This document shows positions 47,700 to 56,272 of a stretch of 64,000 nucleotides of DNA, piece by piece. Positions within the stretch are counted from its first letter, which is position 1. Every line of letters begins with the position of its first letter. The translations under genes were made by a program, and so were the position numbers. Under the pieces are notes generated by a model. The model worked only from the letters and a program-made list of their open reading frames with translations, ran no database searches and was not told the origin of the DNA. The stretch is taken from contig CATOTJ020000003.1 of NCBI GenBank assembly GCA_951813525.2, positions 62,001 through 126,000 on the forward strand, read 5' to 3'. Source of the DNA: Thermohalobaculum sp951813525. Its GTDB lineage: Bacteria; Pseudomonadota; Alphaproteobacteria; Rhodobacterales; Rhodobacteraceae.

Positions 47700-48713
47700 T
47701 CAGTTCGCGGCCATTTCCTTTTTGACCATGTCAAAGGCAGCTTTGGAATCGATGCCCTTGGCTTCGATCTCGGCCAGGACTTTCTGGCGGACCTGCTCGG
47801 CGATCTTCGCAAAGCCCTTAACATCGACCTCGGGAACCGAAACGATCGCGTTGCCGTCTGTGGCCTCGGTTACCGCACGGCCTTCCTTGTCGATTTCGTC
47901 CCAAACCTGCCCGGCCATGCGCGAAAGCGCTTCGCCAAAGACCTTGTCGTCCAGCACCTTCTGAATATCGGCAGGCAATGCGTCGAAGGCCTCCTGGCTC
48001 ATGATCAGGGCGAACGACCCGCGATAATAGCCGCCGGGCATTTCGAAGACGTTTTGCGCCACTTCGGTCAGTTTGAAGCCCTTGCGCGCCTCCATCGGCA
48101 TCACGACACCATCGGCCGCGTTCGAGGCCAGCGTCTCATAGACCTTGGGGGCCGGCACCTTGATACCGGTTGCGCCAAGCGCCGCGCCGACATCGCCGCC
48201 AACACCGCCCGGGACGCGCAATTTCATCCCCGACACATCCGCGAGCGAACCGACTTTCTTGCCCGAGTGCAACTGCGCCGGACCATGGGTCATCAGGCCG
48301 ATAACCTTCACGCCCTTGTGCTCGTCCAATTTCGCAAGATGCGCCTCGTGGACACGCCAATAGGCGACCGAGGCCGCTTCCGCGCTGCCTTCATAGCCCG
48401 GCAATTCGATCAGTTTGGTGGCCGTGAACCGCCCTGCCGAATAGCCATGGAAGATCCAGGTCATGTCGGCGGCGCCGTCCATCACCAGATCCATCATCGC
48501 AGGCGGCGGGGCCAAGCGGTACTTGATCTCGCCGGTTACTTTACCGCCGGTCGCCTCTTCGATCTTGGCGATCAGACCAGGCCACATCTTGGCGTTCATG
48601 CCATGCGTCGGCGGTGCCCAACTGGCAATCGTCAGTTTGTGATCTGCCGCGAACGCCGCGGTGCTCAACAGCACGGCGGCAAGCCCGCCGGTTATCGACT
48701 TCAACAAACGCAT
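47700..48713 (-). CDS. dctP: TRAP substrate-binding protein DctP
   Basis: A 337-residue periplasmic protein with a clear signal peptide (LAAVLLSTAAFAADHK). SGMKLRVPGG contains the conserved Arg that binds a substrate carboxylate in TRAP receptors; ASNAADGVVMPMEA matches the family hinge region. It delivers an organic acid to DctQM. It is first in the operon, with GGGAGAGAGAA before the ATG. The 249-bp divergent region to the LprI-like gene should hold its promoter. Confidence 0.9.
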   Translation of the reverse strand: MRLLKSITGGLAAVLLSTAAFAADHKLTIASWAPPTHGMNAKMWPGLIAKIEEATGGKVTGEIKYRLAPPPAMMDLVMDGAADMTWIFHGYSAGRFTATKLIELPGYEGSAEAASVAYWRVHEAHLAKLDEHKGVKVIGLMTHGPAQLHSGKKVGSLADVSGMKLRVPGGVGGDVGAALGATGIKVPAPKVYETLASNAADGVVMPMEARKGFKLTEVAQNVFEMPGGYYRGSFALIMSQEAFDALPADIQKVLDDKVFGEALSRMAGQVWDEIDKEGRAVTEATDGNAIVSVPEVDVKGFAKIAEQVRQKVLAEIEAKGIDSKAAFDMVKKEMAAN

Positions 48714-48962
48714 TTCTCTCTCCCTTATCTTTTCTTGTCAGCCCGTCAGGACCCTTCTGTCTGAATAGACGATTCTGACCGCTCTGAAACCCCGTTTCTG
48801 ACCGCCCGTCCTGCACGCCGGGATCAGCATCTTGGCGGGTCCGCGGGGCGCCGCGTCTTGAAACGTCGTCAGGCCCGAAGCCGGACGGCACAGCGATCTT
48901 GACAATCCGATCAGCGGCAAACGCTAATGGCGCAAACCTGAATTTGCGCAACAGGACAATCC

Positions 48963-49421
48963 ATGACCCTGACAGTCGTTCCATCCCTGCCCCGCAATCT
49001 TGGCGTTCCTTGTGCCATTGCGGCGGCCTTGATCTTTCAGGCCACGCCGCAGGTGGCGGCCCAGGACTGGAACTGCTCTGACTTCGATAATCTGCCGCAA
49101 CAAGGCATGAATTATTGCGTTCAACAGGAATTCGTTACGGCAGATGCCGAGCTGAACCGGGTCTATAAGCGTGTCCGCACGATATTGCGTTCTACCGCCT
49201 ATGACGCCGCCCGCAGCGATGGGCGAACCGAAGCCGAGGCACTTCGCGACGCCCAACGCGCCTGGATCGCCTATCGCGACCAGGCCTGTGCGATGGAGGG
49301 CATCCATTTCCGGGGCGGCAGCATGGAACCGCTTTTGGTTGCGGCCTGCCTTAGACGCTTGACCGAACGGCGCACCCAGGACCTGTGGCTCTTGGTTGAA
49401 ACAGGCGCAGGCGAGCAGTAG
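48963..49421 (+). CDS. LprI-like (DUF1311) secreted protein
   Basis: A 152-residue protein with an N-terminal signal sequence ending near QVAAQ, then a DUF1311/LprI-type domain: a Cys in WNCSDF and MNYCVQQEF, the helix ADAELNRVYKRV, and AQRAWIAYRDQACAME, the family hallmark. Some members inhibit lysozyme. It stands alone between two divergent or convergent units, so context gives no further clue. Confidence 0.8.
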   Translation: MTLTVVPSLPRNLGVPCAIAAALIFQATPQVAAQDWNCSDFDNLPQQGMNYCVQQEFVTADAELNRVYKRVRTILRSTAYDAARSDGRTEAEALRDAQRAWIAYRDQACAMEGIHFRGGSMEPLLVAACLRRLTERRTQDLWLLVETGAGEQ

Positions 49422-49533
49422 CCGGGTGGGGGTCGAGGCGCCGCGCCGGGCGGCGTTGCGCCGGTCAACCCCCGGACGATCCCCCGGTAAATGACGTAAG
49501 TCATTGATTTATTGACTTTATGACGCTGAGCCG

Positions 49534-50259
49534 TCAGCCCAGTGGCGCCGATCTCAACGAGACCGAAAAGAAGTGATGGGTGGTCACAAAGTGACTGACC
49601 CGATATTCGACCGCGCGCCCGGTCAGATCGCGGGCCACCCGCTCGGCGCGCAGCAAAGGCGCATTGGGCGCAACCTTCAGGCGCCGCACCAGCCGCTGCC
49701 CCGCCCCGATGGCCGAGACCCGGTCATCGGTGTTCAGGACGCTCACTCGGAATTCGGTTTGAAAATGCGGGTACAGCGCATTCGGCAATCTGGGCCCGTC
49801 GAGCAGACCGGGCATCAACGCCGCGGGGACGGCAACGATCTCGTCAATCACCGGGTCGTTGCCGATCGTACGCACCCGCTCGATCACATGGACCGGCGTG
49901 CCGGGGTCCAACTCCAGCGCCGCCGCCTGCGGTCCGGTGGCCGGGACAGTGGCGGTCTTTTGGCGCAAGAGCGCGGGCACCACACGCTCTCCCCTGCGGT
50001 CGATCAGGCGGAAAAACCGGAAGTTTTCCATTTCCGCCGTTTGCTCCGCAACAAAGGTGCCCCGCCCCTGGGACCGGACCAAAGCACCGGTTTCGCAAAG
50101 ATGATCAATCGCCTTGCGCGCCGTTCCGGGGCTGACGCCGAATTCGATCGCCAACGCGGTTTCCGACGGGATTGCGGTGCCGGGCGTCCATTCGCCATCA
50201 CTGATCCGCTGGATCAGCGCATCGCGGATCCGCGCATATTTAGGACGAAACTCAGTCAT
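49534..50259 (-). CDS. GntR/HutC-family regulator
   Basis: A 241-residue protein. The N-terminal GntR winged helix (PKYARIRDALIQRISDGEW, IPSETALAIEFGVSPGTARK) is followed by a UTRA effector domain (FRFFRLIDRRGERV... RAVEYRVSHFV). It is divergent from the suyA-like gene with an 80-bp gap holding a perfect palindrome, so it most likely represses that operon and itself, released by the substrate or an intermediate. The start at 50259 gives the standard N-terminus; longer frames cross the operator. Confidence 0.85.
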   Translation of the reverse strand: MTEFRPKYARIRDALIQRISDGEWTPGTAIPSETALAIEFGVSPGTARKAIDHLCETGALVRSQGRGTFVAEQTAEMENFRFFRLIDRRGERVVPALLRQKTATVPATGPQAAALELDPGTPVHVIERVRTIGNDPVIDEIVAVPAALMPGLLDGPRLPNALYPHFQTEFRVSVLNTDDRVSAIGAGQRLVRRLKVAPNAPLLRAERVARDLTGRAVEYRVSHFVTTHHFFSVSLRSAPLG

Positions 50260-50298
50260 CTGGGCAAATCGGACTCGACAGGGGCATGCAGGTCTTAT

Positions 50299-50314
50299 AG
50301 TCTTATATAAGACT
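50299..50314. promoter_or_regulatory. Perfect 16-bp palindrome, candidate GntR operator
   Basis: AGTCTTATATAAGACT is a perfect palindrome, 24 bp before the suyA-like ATG and 39 bp before the gntR ATG. A direct half-site GTCTTATA lies just left of it at 50292-50299. HutC-type GntR proteins bind such AT-centred palindromes. The AT centre could also serve as a -10 box, so the operator may overlap the promoter. Confidence 0.7.
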
Positions 50315-50338
50315 TCCTTCAAGACATGAGGTAAACGG

Positions 50339-50629
50339 ATGAGCAACATCCCGCAATTGCTGGTCCACCACCCCGACGATAATGTCGGTGTTGTGGTGGT
50401 CGAAGGGCTGACCGCAGGCACGGAAATGCTGTGCGTCGTCACCCACGACAACACCGATTTCCGCTTGACCGCCAAGGCCGATATTCCCATCGGCCACAAG
50501 GTCGCGCTGAAGGATCTGACCGAGGGCGATACCGTTTTCAAATATGGCGAGGACATCGGCAAAATGATCGGTGGCGCCGGGACGGGCGCGCATGTCCATA
50601 CGCATAACTGCAAGACCAAGAGGTGGTGA
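50339..50629 (+). CDS. suyA: Probable (R)-sulfolactate sulfo-lyase small subunit
   Basis: A 96-residue SAF-domain protein of the altronate dehydratase N-terminal type. VHHPDDNVGVVVVEG, ADIPIGHKVAL and HVHTHNCKTKRW are typical of SuyA, the small subunit of (2R)-3-sulfolactate sulfo-lyase. The enzyme splits sulfolactate into pyruvate and sulfite. The length and the separate large-subunit gene 1 bp downstream fit SuyAB; a split UxaA-type sugar-acid dehydratase is the alternative. The ATG follows TGAGGTAAACGG. Confidence 0.7.
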   Translation: MSNIPQLLVHHPDDNVGVVVVEGLTAGTEMLCVVTHDNTDFRLTAKADIPIGHKVALKDLTEGDTVFKYGEDIGKMIGGAGTGAHVHTHNCKTKRW

Positions 50630-50630
50630 G

Positions 50631-51812
50631 ATGGCGCTGGACGCAACAAATGTGATGATCAATGCCTGGCGCCGCGAAAACGGGCGCGTGGGTGTGCGCA
50701 ACCATGTCGTGATCCTGCCGGTCGACGACATCTCGAATGCCTGCTGCGAGGCGGTTTCGAACAATGTCAAAGGCACGATGGCGATTCCGCATGCCTATGG
50801 GCGTTTGCAGTTCGGCGAGGATCTGGAACTGCACTTCCGGACCATGATCGGCACGGGCGCAAACCCGAACGTGGCCGCGGTCGTGGTGATCGGGATCGAG
50901 CCGGAATGGACCAAGGTGATTGCGGACGGGATTCGCGAGACCGGCAAGCCGGTCGCCGAATTTTCCATCGAGCAGAACGGCGATTTCGAAACCATCCGCA
51001 AGGCATCGTGGAAGGCCAAGGAATTCGTACACTGGGCGACCGAACTGCAAAAAGAACCTTGCGCGCTCAATGAGTTATGGGTTTCGACCAAGTGCGGCGA
51101 GTCCGATACCACAACCGGATTGTCGTCCTGCCCGACGGTCGGCAACATGTATGACAAGCTGATCCCGCAAGGCCTTTACGGCTGTTTCGGCGAGACATCG
51201 GAGATCACCGGAGCCGAGCACATCTGTGCCAAGCGCGCGGCAACGCCGGAGGCTGGCGAGAAGTTCATGAAGATCTTCCAGGCCTATCAGGACGATGTAA
51301 TCTTTGCGCACCAGACCGATGACCTGTCGGACAGCCAGCCGACCAAGGGCAACATTCTGGGTGGTCTGACGACCATCGAGGAAAAGGCCATGGGCAACCT
51401 GGAAAAGATCGGCCGTACAAGCACTTACATCGACGCGATGGGTCCGGCAGAGACCCCGGCCAAGGGGCCCGGGCTGTATTTCATGGACAGCTCTTCTGCT
51501 GCTGCGGAATGTGTGACGCTGATGGCCGCTGGCGGCTATGTCATTCACACCTTCCCGACGGGTCAGGGCAATGTGGTCGGCAACCCGATCGTTCCGGTCA
51601 TCAAGATCTCGGGCAACCCGCGCACATTGCGCACGATGTCCGAGCATATCGATGTTGATGTGACCGGCGTTCTGACGCGCGAGATGACGATCGATCAGGC
51701 TGGCGATGCCTTGATCGACATGATCGTGCGCACGGCAAACGGGCGGTCGACGGCGGCGGAAGCGCTTGGCCATGTCGAGTTTTCGATGACCAAGCTTTAC
51801 CGCAGCGCCTGA
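50631..51812 (+). CDS. suyB: Probable (R)-sulfolactate sulfo-lyase large subunit
   Basis: A 393-residue UxaA-type lyase large subunit. GRVGVRNHVVILPVDD, PHAYGRLQFGEDL, STKCGESDTTTG and LSDSQPTKGNILGGLTTIEEK are conserved in SuyB and related dehydratases. The size matches SuyB (about 390). It forms an iron-dependent lyase with the SAF subunit. The ATG at 50631 follows AGGTGGTGAG; the frame is open upstream across suyA but unlikely used. A dehydrogenase gene of the ComC family lies 183 bp downstream, as expected for sulfolactate use. Confidence 0.7.
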   Translation: MALDATNVMINAWRRENGRVGVRNHVVILPVDDISNACCEAVSNNVKGTMAIPHAYGRLQFGEDLELHFRTMIGTGANPNVAAVVVIGIEPEWTKVIADGIRETGKPVAEFSIEQNGDFETIRKASWKAKEFVHWATELQKEPCALNELWVSTKCGESDTTTGLSSCPTVGNMYDKLIPQGLYGCFGETSEITGAEHICAKRAATPEAGEKFMKIFQAYQDDVIFAHQTDDLSDSQPTKGNILGGLTTIEEKAMGNLEKIGRTSTYIDAMGPAETPAKGPGLYFMDSSSAAAECVTLMAAGGYVIHTFPTGQGNVVGNPIVPVIKISGNPRTLRTMSEHIDVDVTGVLTREMTIDQAGDALIDMIVRTANGRSTAAEALGHVEFSMTKLYRSA

Positions 51813-51875
51813 CGATTGCGCTGCTGAAATCCCTGTCTGGCATCGGTATGGCCCGGTGCCCGACCCTGTACCGAC

Positions 51876-51900
51876 TTTGTATGGCATGTGTACGTACAAA
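51876..51900. promoter_or_regulatory. Inverted repeat before the comC-like gene
   Basis: TTTGTA-N13-TACAAA lies in the 183-bp gap before the dehydrogenase gene and encloses GTACGTAC. It may be an operator or an internal promoter element. Nothing else ties it to a regulator. Confidence 0.3.
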
Positions 51901-51995
51901 TTGTCGGGTACGGCAGGACACAGATCGGCGGTGCCCATGGGCGCCGCCGCACCGATCCCGAACCATGCGCGCCCCCGGATGAATGGGATGAGACG

Positions 51996-53009
51996 ATGAC
52001 GCAGATCCTTTCCCAATCCCTTCCGCTTTCCCTGGCCGAGGCGCATACGCTGGTCGTCGAAACGCTGGGGCGTTGCCGCACATCGCCCGTCAATGCCAAC
52101 CATGTCGCCGATGCGCTGGTCGCTGCCGAACTTGCCGGGCAGGCCGGGCATGGGCTGCGGCGCGTTCCACCCTATGGCGCGCAAGCGCTGAGCGGGAAAG
52201 TCGATGGCCAGGCGGAGGCCACTGCCCGCGTGACCCGCCCGGGTACGATGCTGATCGACGCGGCGCATGGGTTTGCCTATCCCGCGATGTCGTTGGCTAT
52301 GGCGGCACTGCCCGGCATGGCGCGCACGCAGGGCATCGCGCTGGCCGGGATCTGGCGGTCGCATCATGCAGGCGTTGCGGGCTGGTTCGTCGAGCGCCTG
52401 GCGCGGGAGGGGCTGGTCGCCATGATGTTCGCAAATACGCCTGCGGCGATGGCGCCGACCGGCGGGACGCGGGCGCTGTTCGGCACGAACCCCATTGCCT
52501 TTGCCGCCCCTGTTGCAGGCGCCGAGCCGATTGTCGTCGATATGGCGCTTTCGAATGTGGCGCGCGGCAAGATCCTGGCCGCAGCGCAAAAGGGCGAGGA
52601 GATCCCGCCCGACTGGGCCACCGATGTGGACGGGTTTGCAACGACCGATCCCAAGGCTGCGCTGAAAGGGTCGATGCAGCCCGCGGGCGGCGCCAAGGGC
52701 GCCGCATTGGCGTTGATGGTCGAGGTTTTGGCGGCGGGGCTGACCGGGGCCACCCTGGCCGCTGACGCATCGGACTTTTTCGGGCCGAAGGGTGCGCCGC
52801 CGGGGACCGGGCAACTGTTGCTGGCGATCGATCCGCGCGCGCTGGGCGGGGGCGATCAGATCGCTGCTCTGGCGGGCCAGTTCGAGGGCAACGGAACCGC
52901 CCGCCTGCCCGGCAGACGGCGCCAGGACGTGGCCGAGCGTGTGCGCCGCGACGGGATTGCCGTCGATCCGGACCTGATGGCCGAGATCGAGGCGTTGGGC
53001 CGGTCCTAA
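51996..53009 (+). CDS. comC: Malate/L-lactate dehydrogenase family, ComC-like
   Basis: A 337-residue protein of the LDH2/MDH2 family (distinct from Rossmann-type LDH). HGLRRVPPYGAQ, HHAGVAGWFVERLA, GTRALFGTNPIAFA and DMALSNVARGK are family blocks. ComC is (R)-sulfolactate dehydrogenase, which interconverts sulfopyruvate and (R)-sulfolactate; together with SuyAB this fits sulfolactate catabolism. Other members oxidise malate, ureidoglycolate or delta1-piperideine-carboxylate, so the name depends on context. The start at 51996 is the ATG giving the usual N-terminus. Confidence 0.65.
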   Translation: MTQILSQSLPLSLAEAHTLVVETLGRCRTSPVNANHVADALVAAELAGQAGHGLRRVPPYGAQALSGKVDGQAEATARVTRPGTMLIDAAHGFAYPAMSLAMAALPGMARTQGIALAGIWRSHHAGVAGWFVERLAREGLVAMMFANTPAAMAPTGGTRALFGTNPIAFAAPVAGAEPIVVDMALSNVARGKILAAAQKGEEIPPDWATDVDGFATTDPKAALKGSMQPAGGAKGAALALMVEVLAAGLTGATLAADASDFFGPKGAPPGTGQLLLAIDPRALGGGDQIAALAGQFEGNGTARLPGRRRQDVAERVRRDGIAVDPDLMAEIEALGRS

Positions 53010-53244
53010 GAGGGCTGCACCGTCATCCCGTTGCTGGATTCCATCGGCATTTGTTGGCTGGTGCCTGGGGATGTCGCCACGGAAAACCCATGGAATGCAG
53101 CAGTTGACCTGCCGCCGTTGCGGGGCGCAAATCGCGGCTTTTGACGCCGTTCCGAAGGGCTTTAACACAAGGTATCGAAGCTTGGTTTCGGAAGGTCTTC
53201 AGCCCCCTTGCCCTCTGCCCTTTTTCGCGATAGGTCCGCGCCAT

Positions 53245-53321
53245 CGGGGCATGGCGCAGCTTGGTAGCGCGACGGTTTTGGGTACCGTAGGTCGCAAGTT
53301 CGAATCTTGCTGCCCCGACCA
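53245..53321 (+). tRNA. tRNA-Pro(TGG)
   Basis: A 77-base cloverleaf. The acceptor stem CGGGGCA (53245-53251) pairs with TGCCCCG (53311-53317), the anticodon loop reads TTTGGGT with anticodon TGG, the T-arm contains GTTCGAATC, and an encoded ACCA end follows. It sits downstream of the comC-like gene. Confidence 0.95.
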
Positions 53322-53737
53322 ACTACAATCCCCTTATCACCTTGAAACTCAATGGAAATTTGGGATGGCACCACTTTGCCAAAAAATTTCAGATGCGCAA
53401 CCATAGGCAGCAGAGAGGGCGGAATCGTGCAGCACGGTCCGTCCACTAGTCCCTTCACTAAATCCGGTTTTGTTCCTGTCGAGAGCCGAAGTGCTGGCCG
53501 CGCTCCTGCTCTCGACATCGCCGGACTGCATCACCGGGCTGCATCACCGGATTGCATCACTGGGCTGTGAAATCCACTTGCGCGGTCCCCGGCGCCGGGA
53601 TGGTTCCCACGCCATTGGCTGGGTTCAGCCAGACTGGACCGCATGACATCAGCGCGATATCGTTTCGGCGCCGGTCCGTTCAACATGTTGGCTTGCATTG
53701 CGCTGTGGCCGGCAGGCGCGAACTTAAGGAAGAAACT
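53322..53737. other. Intergenic region downstream of tRNA-Pro
   Basis: About 416 bp without a supported gene. Part of it is AT-richer than its surroundings (53330-53400). A 13-bp tandem repeat lies at 53526-53564. No integrase or duplicated tRNA 3' end is visible, so there is no evidence that a mobile element used the tRNA as attachment site. Confidence 0.5.
53526..53564. repeat. Three tandem copies of a 13-bp unit
   Basis: CTGCATCACCGGG, CTGCATCACCGGA and TTGCATCACTGGG follow one another without gaps, 173 bp before the start of the secreted protein. The array lies outside any supported gene and may vary in copy number. Confidence 0.7.
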
Positions 53738-54181
53738 ATGAAATTTGGAAAAAACAGTCTGCTCGCCGCCGCGGGTTTTGCGGCAGCGCTTGCGATTTCG
53801 ACGCCTGCCTCGGCGGATTTTTGGTGGGAAACCGAGATGGGAACGCTGTATTTTGACGGCGCCAGCGGCAATTATGGTGTCTTCCGCTTTCTGAACAAAG
53901 AAACCGGGCAGACGTTGCCGGGTATGGCCCTTTTCCTGAACGGCGTGGGACCGCAATACAGCAGCACCGGCGTTCAGCCCGGGACATATGATGCGCAATG
54001 GTTCGACTATAACGGCGACGATTGCGAGTATGAGGCGGTGGATCCGGACGGTAAGGCTGCGGGCGAATGGGGGACGATGTCGTTCACAGTCCATGACGAC
54101 CGGAATTACTTCACGGCCGAGGTTTACAACTGCGCAGATCAAACGCCAGTGGCGACCTTCAAGGGCACACCAGGGAAGTGA
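53738..54181 (+). CDS. Secreted hypothetical protein
   Basis: A 147-residue protein with a textbook signal peptide (LLAAAGFAAALAISTPASA) and a mature part of about 120 residues, rich in aromatic and acidic residues (DFWWETEMGTLYFD, YDAQWFDYNGDDCEYE). Two cysteines (DDCEYE and YNCADQ) could form a disulfide. Composition suggests a beta-rich periplasmic or extracellular domain. No family is recognised. The ATG follows AAGGAAGAAACT. Confidence 0.65.
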   Translation: MKFGKNSLLAAAGFAAALAISTPASADFWWETEMGTLYFDGASGNYGVFRFLNKETGQTLPGMALFLNGVGPQYSSTGVQPGTYDAQWFDYNGDDCEYEAVDPDGKAAGEWGTMSFTVHDDRNYFTAEVYNCADQTPVATFKGTPGK

Positions 54182-54237
54182 TCGAATAATCTGATTGTTG
54201 GCTGCCGCAGTTCGGGCAACCAGCGATCGCACACCGG

Positions 54238-54462
54238 TCAGAAGCGGATAAAGCCGCCAAAGGCGCGCGCGGGCATTTCGTGGACCGTCGCAGCCGGTGC
54301 TTCTTTGGGGCCTTCAAGGGCTTCAAGGAAATCCGGATAAAGATTAGCCCGCATCACGACCCCGCGCAGAATCGAACGGGCGGCGGCTTTTTCTTCTGGG
54401 GACCACAGTTCCACACCGTCGATGCGGCGGTACTCCGCGATGAGGGACTCAAGGAGTTTCAT
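54238..54462 (-). CDS. Small conserved-looking hypothetical protein
   Basis: A 74-residue, mostly helical protein (MKLLESLIAEYRRIDG, EEKAAARSILRGVVMRA) ending in an aromatic/glycine tail. GGAG lies about 10 bp before the ATG. Codon use matches the neighbours. It is convergent with the secreted protein. No function can be assigned. Confidence 0.5.
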   Translation of the reverse strand: MKLLESLIAEYRRIDGVELWSPEEKAAARSILRGVVMRANLYPDFLEALEGPKEAPAATVHEMPARAFGGFIRF

Positions 54463-54675
54463 GCAAGCATTCTCCGTTTAACCGGCTTGCGCCGGCATCT
54501 GACTACGCCCCCTGGATGCTCTGCCTCGATCCTGCGCCCTGTCTGGTCCCACCATTCTAAGCGTCTCGCGATCAGTTAACGTATATTTAAGAATTGTGAC
54601 CGTTTCTCGGCACAATTGTGTCTGATCGCTAAAACATCGATGAACAGGGCGCTGCTGAGGCAGCGAATAACCGCC

Positions 54676-55476
54676 TCAGATAGCCAGATATTCCTGACGC
54701 AGTTCGGCGTTGTCGAGCACCTCTTGCGCGGTTCCGTCGAAGACGACTGTTCCCATGTCCAGAATGATCGCCCGGTCGGCCAGATGCAGCGCCGCAATCG
54801 CGTTCTGTTCGACAATGATCGTCGTCATGCCGAGGCCCTTAATTTGTTCGAGCGTCTTCTCAATCTCTTGCACGATGACCGGGGCGAGACCCTCGTAAGG
54901 CTCGTCCAGCAGCAGAAGTTTGACATCGCGTGCCAGCGTGCGCCCGATCGACAGCATTTGCTGTTCGCCGCCCGAGAGGGTCGTGCCCTCTTGCTTGCGC
55001 CGCTCGCCCAGACGCGGGAAGAGTTCGTAGATCCGCTCGATCGACCACCCGACAGGGGGAGCAATCTGGGCAAGTTTCAGATTCTCTTCGACCGTCAGAC
55101 CCTGGATGATGCGCCGGTCTTCCGGCACCAGACCGATGCCCAGGCGCGCGGCTTCGAAGGCCTTCATCCTGTGCAGCGGCTGATGGTCGAGCCAGATCTC
55201 GCCCTGGCGCAGCGCCGGGTCGTCGACCCGTGCGATCGAGCGCAGCGTCGAGGTTTTACCCGCGCCGTTGCGGCCCAGAAGCGCCACGATCTCGCCTTCA
55301 CGGATGTCAAAGCTGACGCCCTGGACGATATAGCTTTCGCCATAATATGCGTGAATGTCGTGGGCTGAGAAATAGGCTGCCTGCCCGCCCTTGCTGGTCA
55401 CTGGCTCCATGCCCGGTGCCACCCCCTGAAACTGTTCGCTGCCCAGCAGCGTATCAGTCCGGCCGGTGTTTTCCAT
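54676..55476 (-). CDS. livF: Branched-chain-type ABC ATPase LivF
   Basis: A 266-residue ATPase: Walker A GRNGAGKTS, signature LSGGEQQM, Walker B LLLLDEPYEGLAP, His-loop region IIVEQN. It energises import with LivG. The start at 55476 follows GGAGATTGAG and gives about 35 residues before the ATPase fold (HAYYGES), a longer lead than the usual LivF. It is last in the five-gene transporter operon, 29 bp after livG. Confidence 0.9.
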   Translation of the reverse strand: MENTGRTDTLLGSEQFQGVAPGMEPVTSKGGQAAYFSAHDIHAYYGESYIVQGVSFDIREGEIVALLGRNGAGKTSTLRSIARVDDPALRQGEIWLDHQPLHRMKAFEAARLGIGLVPEDRRIIQGLTVEENLKLAQIAPPVGWSIERIYELFPRLGERRKQEGTTLSGGEQQMLSIGRTLARDVKLLLLDEPYEGLAPVIVQEIEKTLEQIKGLGMTTIIVEQNAIAALHLADRAIILDMGTVVFDGTAQEVLDNAELRQEYLAI

Positions 55477-55505
55477 CTCAATCTCCGACGGTTTTAGTGC
55501 TGCGT

Positions 55506-56261
55506 TCACAGATGCGCCCCCCCGAGGTAAGCTTCCTGAACCTTTGGGTTGCCCTTGATCTTCTCCGGGATGTCTTCGGCGATGACGGTTCCCTGGGCCA
55601 GCACGCTGATCTTTTCGGCCAGCGAGAAGACGACGTGCATGTCGTGTTCGATGACAACCATCGTGATGCCGGTCGAGGCGATGTCGCGCAGCAGGTCGAT
55701 GGTGTTGTTTGTGTCGGCCCGCGCCATGCCTGCGGTCGGCTCGTCCAGCAAGAGAAGGCGCGGGTTCTGGACAAGGCACATGGCCAGTTCCAGGCGCCGC
55801 TTGTCACCGCGCGAAAGCTGGCTGGCCGGATCATCCTTTTTGGCGTCCAGATTGACCTCGGCGAGGCGTTCCATGGCCCGGTCATGAATGCTGGACTGGC
55901 CCCAAAGGCCGCCCCAGGCGTTCATGGTGAAGGCACCGTCGCGGCTGGCAAAGGCCGGGATCATCACGTTTTCCAGGAGCGAGAGGTCGCCGAAGATCTC
56001 GGGCGTCTGGAAAACCCGGCTGACGCCGGTCTGGTTGATCTGGTGCGGCTTGAGGCCCAGCAGGGATTTCCCGTTGAACATCACCGATCCGGTGTCCGGG
56101 ATCAGCCGCCCGACAAAGCAGTTCAACAGCGTCGACTTCCCGGCCCCGTTCGGACCGATGATGGCGTGAACGGTGCCCTCTTGGACTTCCAGGTTGACCT
56201 CGTCCAGGGCCTTGAGACCGCCGAAGCGTTTGTTGACGTTCTGGACTTTCAGGATTGTCAT
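55506..56261 (-). CDS. livG: Branched-chain-type ABC ATPase LivG
   Basis: A 251-residue ATPase: Walker A GPNGAGKST, signature-like LSRGDKRRLEL (a LivG-type variant of LSGGQ), Walker B RLLLLDEPTAGM, His in VVIEHDM. The start at 56261 follows GGAGGACACC. It pairs with LivF under the LivH/LivM permease. The gap to livM is 11 bp. Confidence 0.9.
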   Translation of the reverse strand: MTILKVQNVNKRFGGLKALDEVNLEVQEGTVHAIIGPNGAGKSTLLNCFVGRLIPDTGSVMFNGKSLLGLKPHQINQTGVSRVFQTPEIFGDLSLLENVMIPAFASRDGAFTMNAWGGLWGQSSIHDRAMERLAEVNLDAKKDDPASQLSRGDKRRLELAMCLVQNPRLLLLDEPTAGMARADTNNTIDLLRDIASTGITMVVIEHDMHVVFSLAEKISVLAQGTVIAEDIPEKIKGNPKVQEAYLGGAHL

Positions 56262-56272
56262 GGTGTCCTCCC

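Noticed and set aside
46989..48764. 591-residue plus-strand open frame opposite the TRAP genes
   Set aside because: It covers dctP, dctQ, the intervening hairpins and the start of dctM in antisense; composition is unlike a protein and no motif is present.
51075..53168. 697-residue minus-strand open frame opposite the suyB- and comC-like genes
   Set aside because: It spans two recognised genes and a gap, with no family motif or ribosome-binding site; it arises from GC-rich codon bias.
53023..53518. Minus-strand open frames over tRNA-Pro reading like GAARFELATYGTQNRRATKL and GSKIRTCDLRYPKPSRYQ
   Set aside because: They are antisense translations of the tRNA, a well-known annotation artefact, not proteins.
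53245..53737. Genomic-island attachment at tRNA-Pro
   Set aside because: No integrase gene, no repeated tRNA 3' end and no phage genes are visible downstream.
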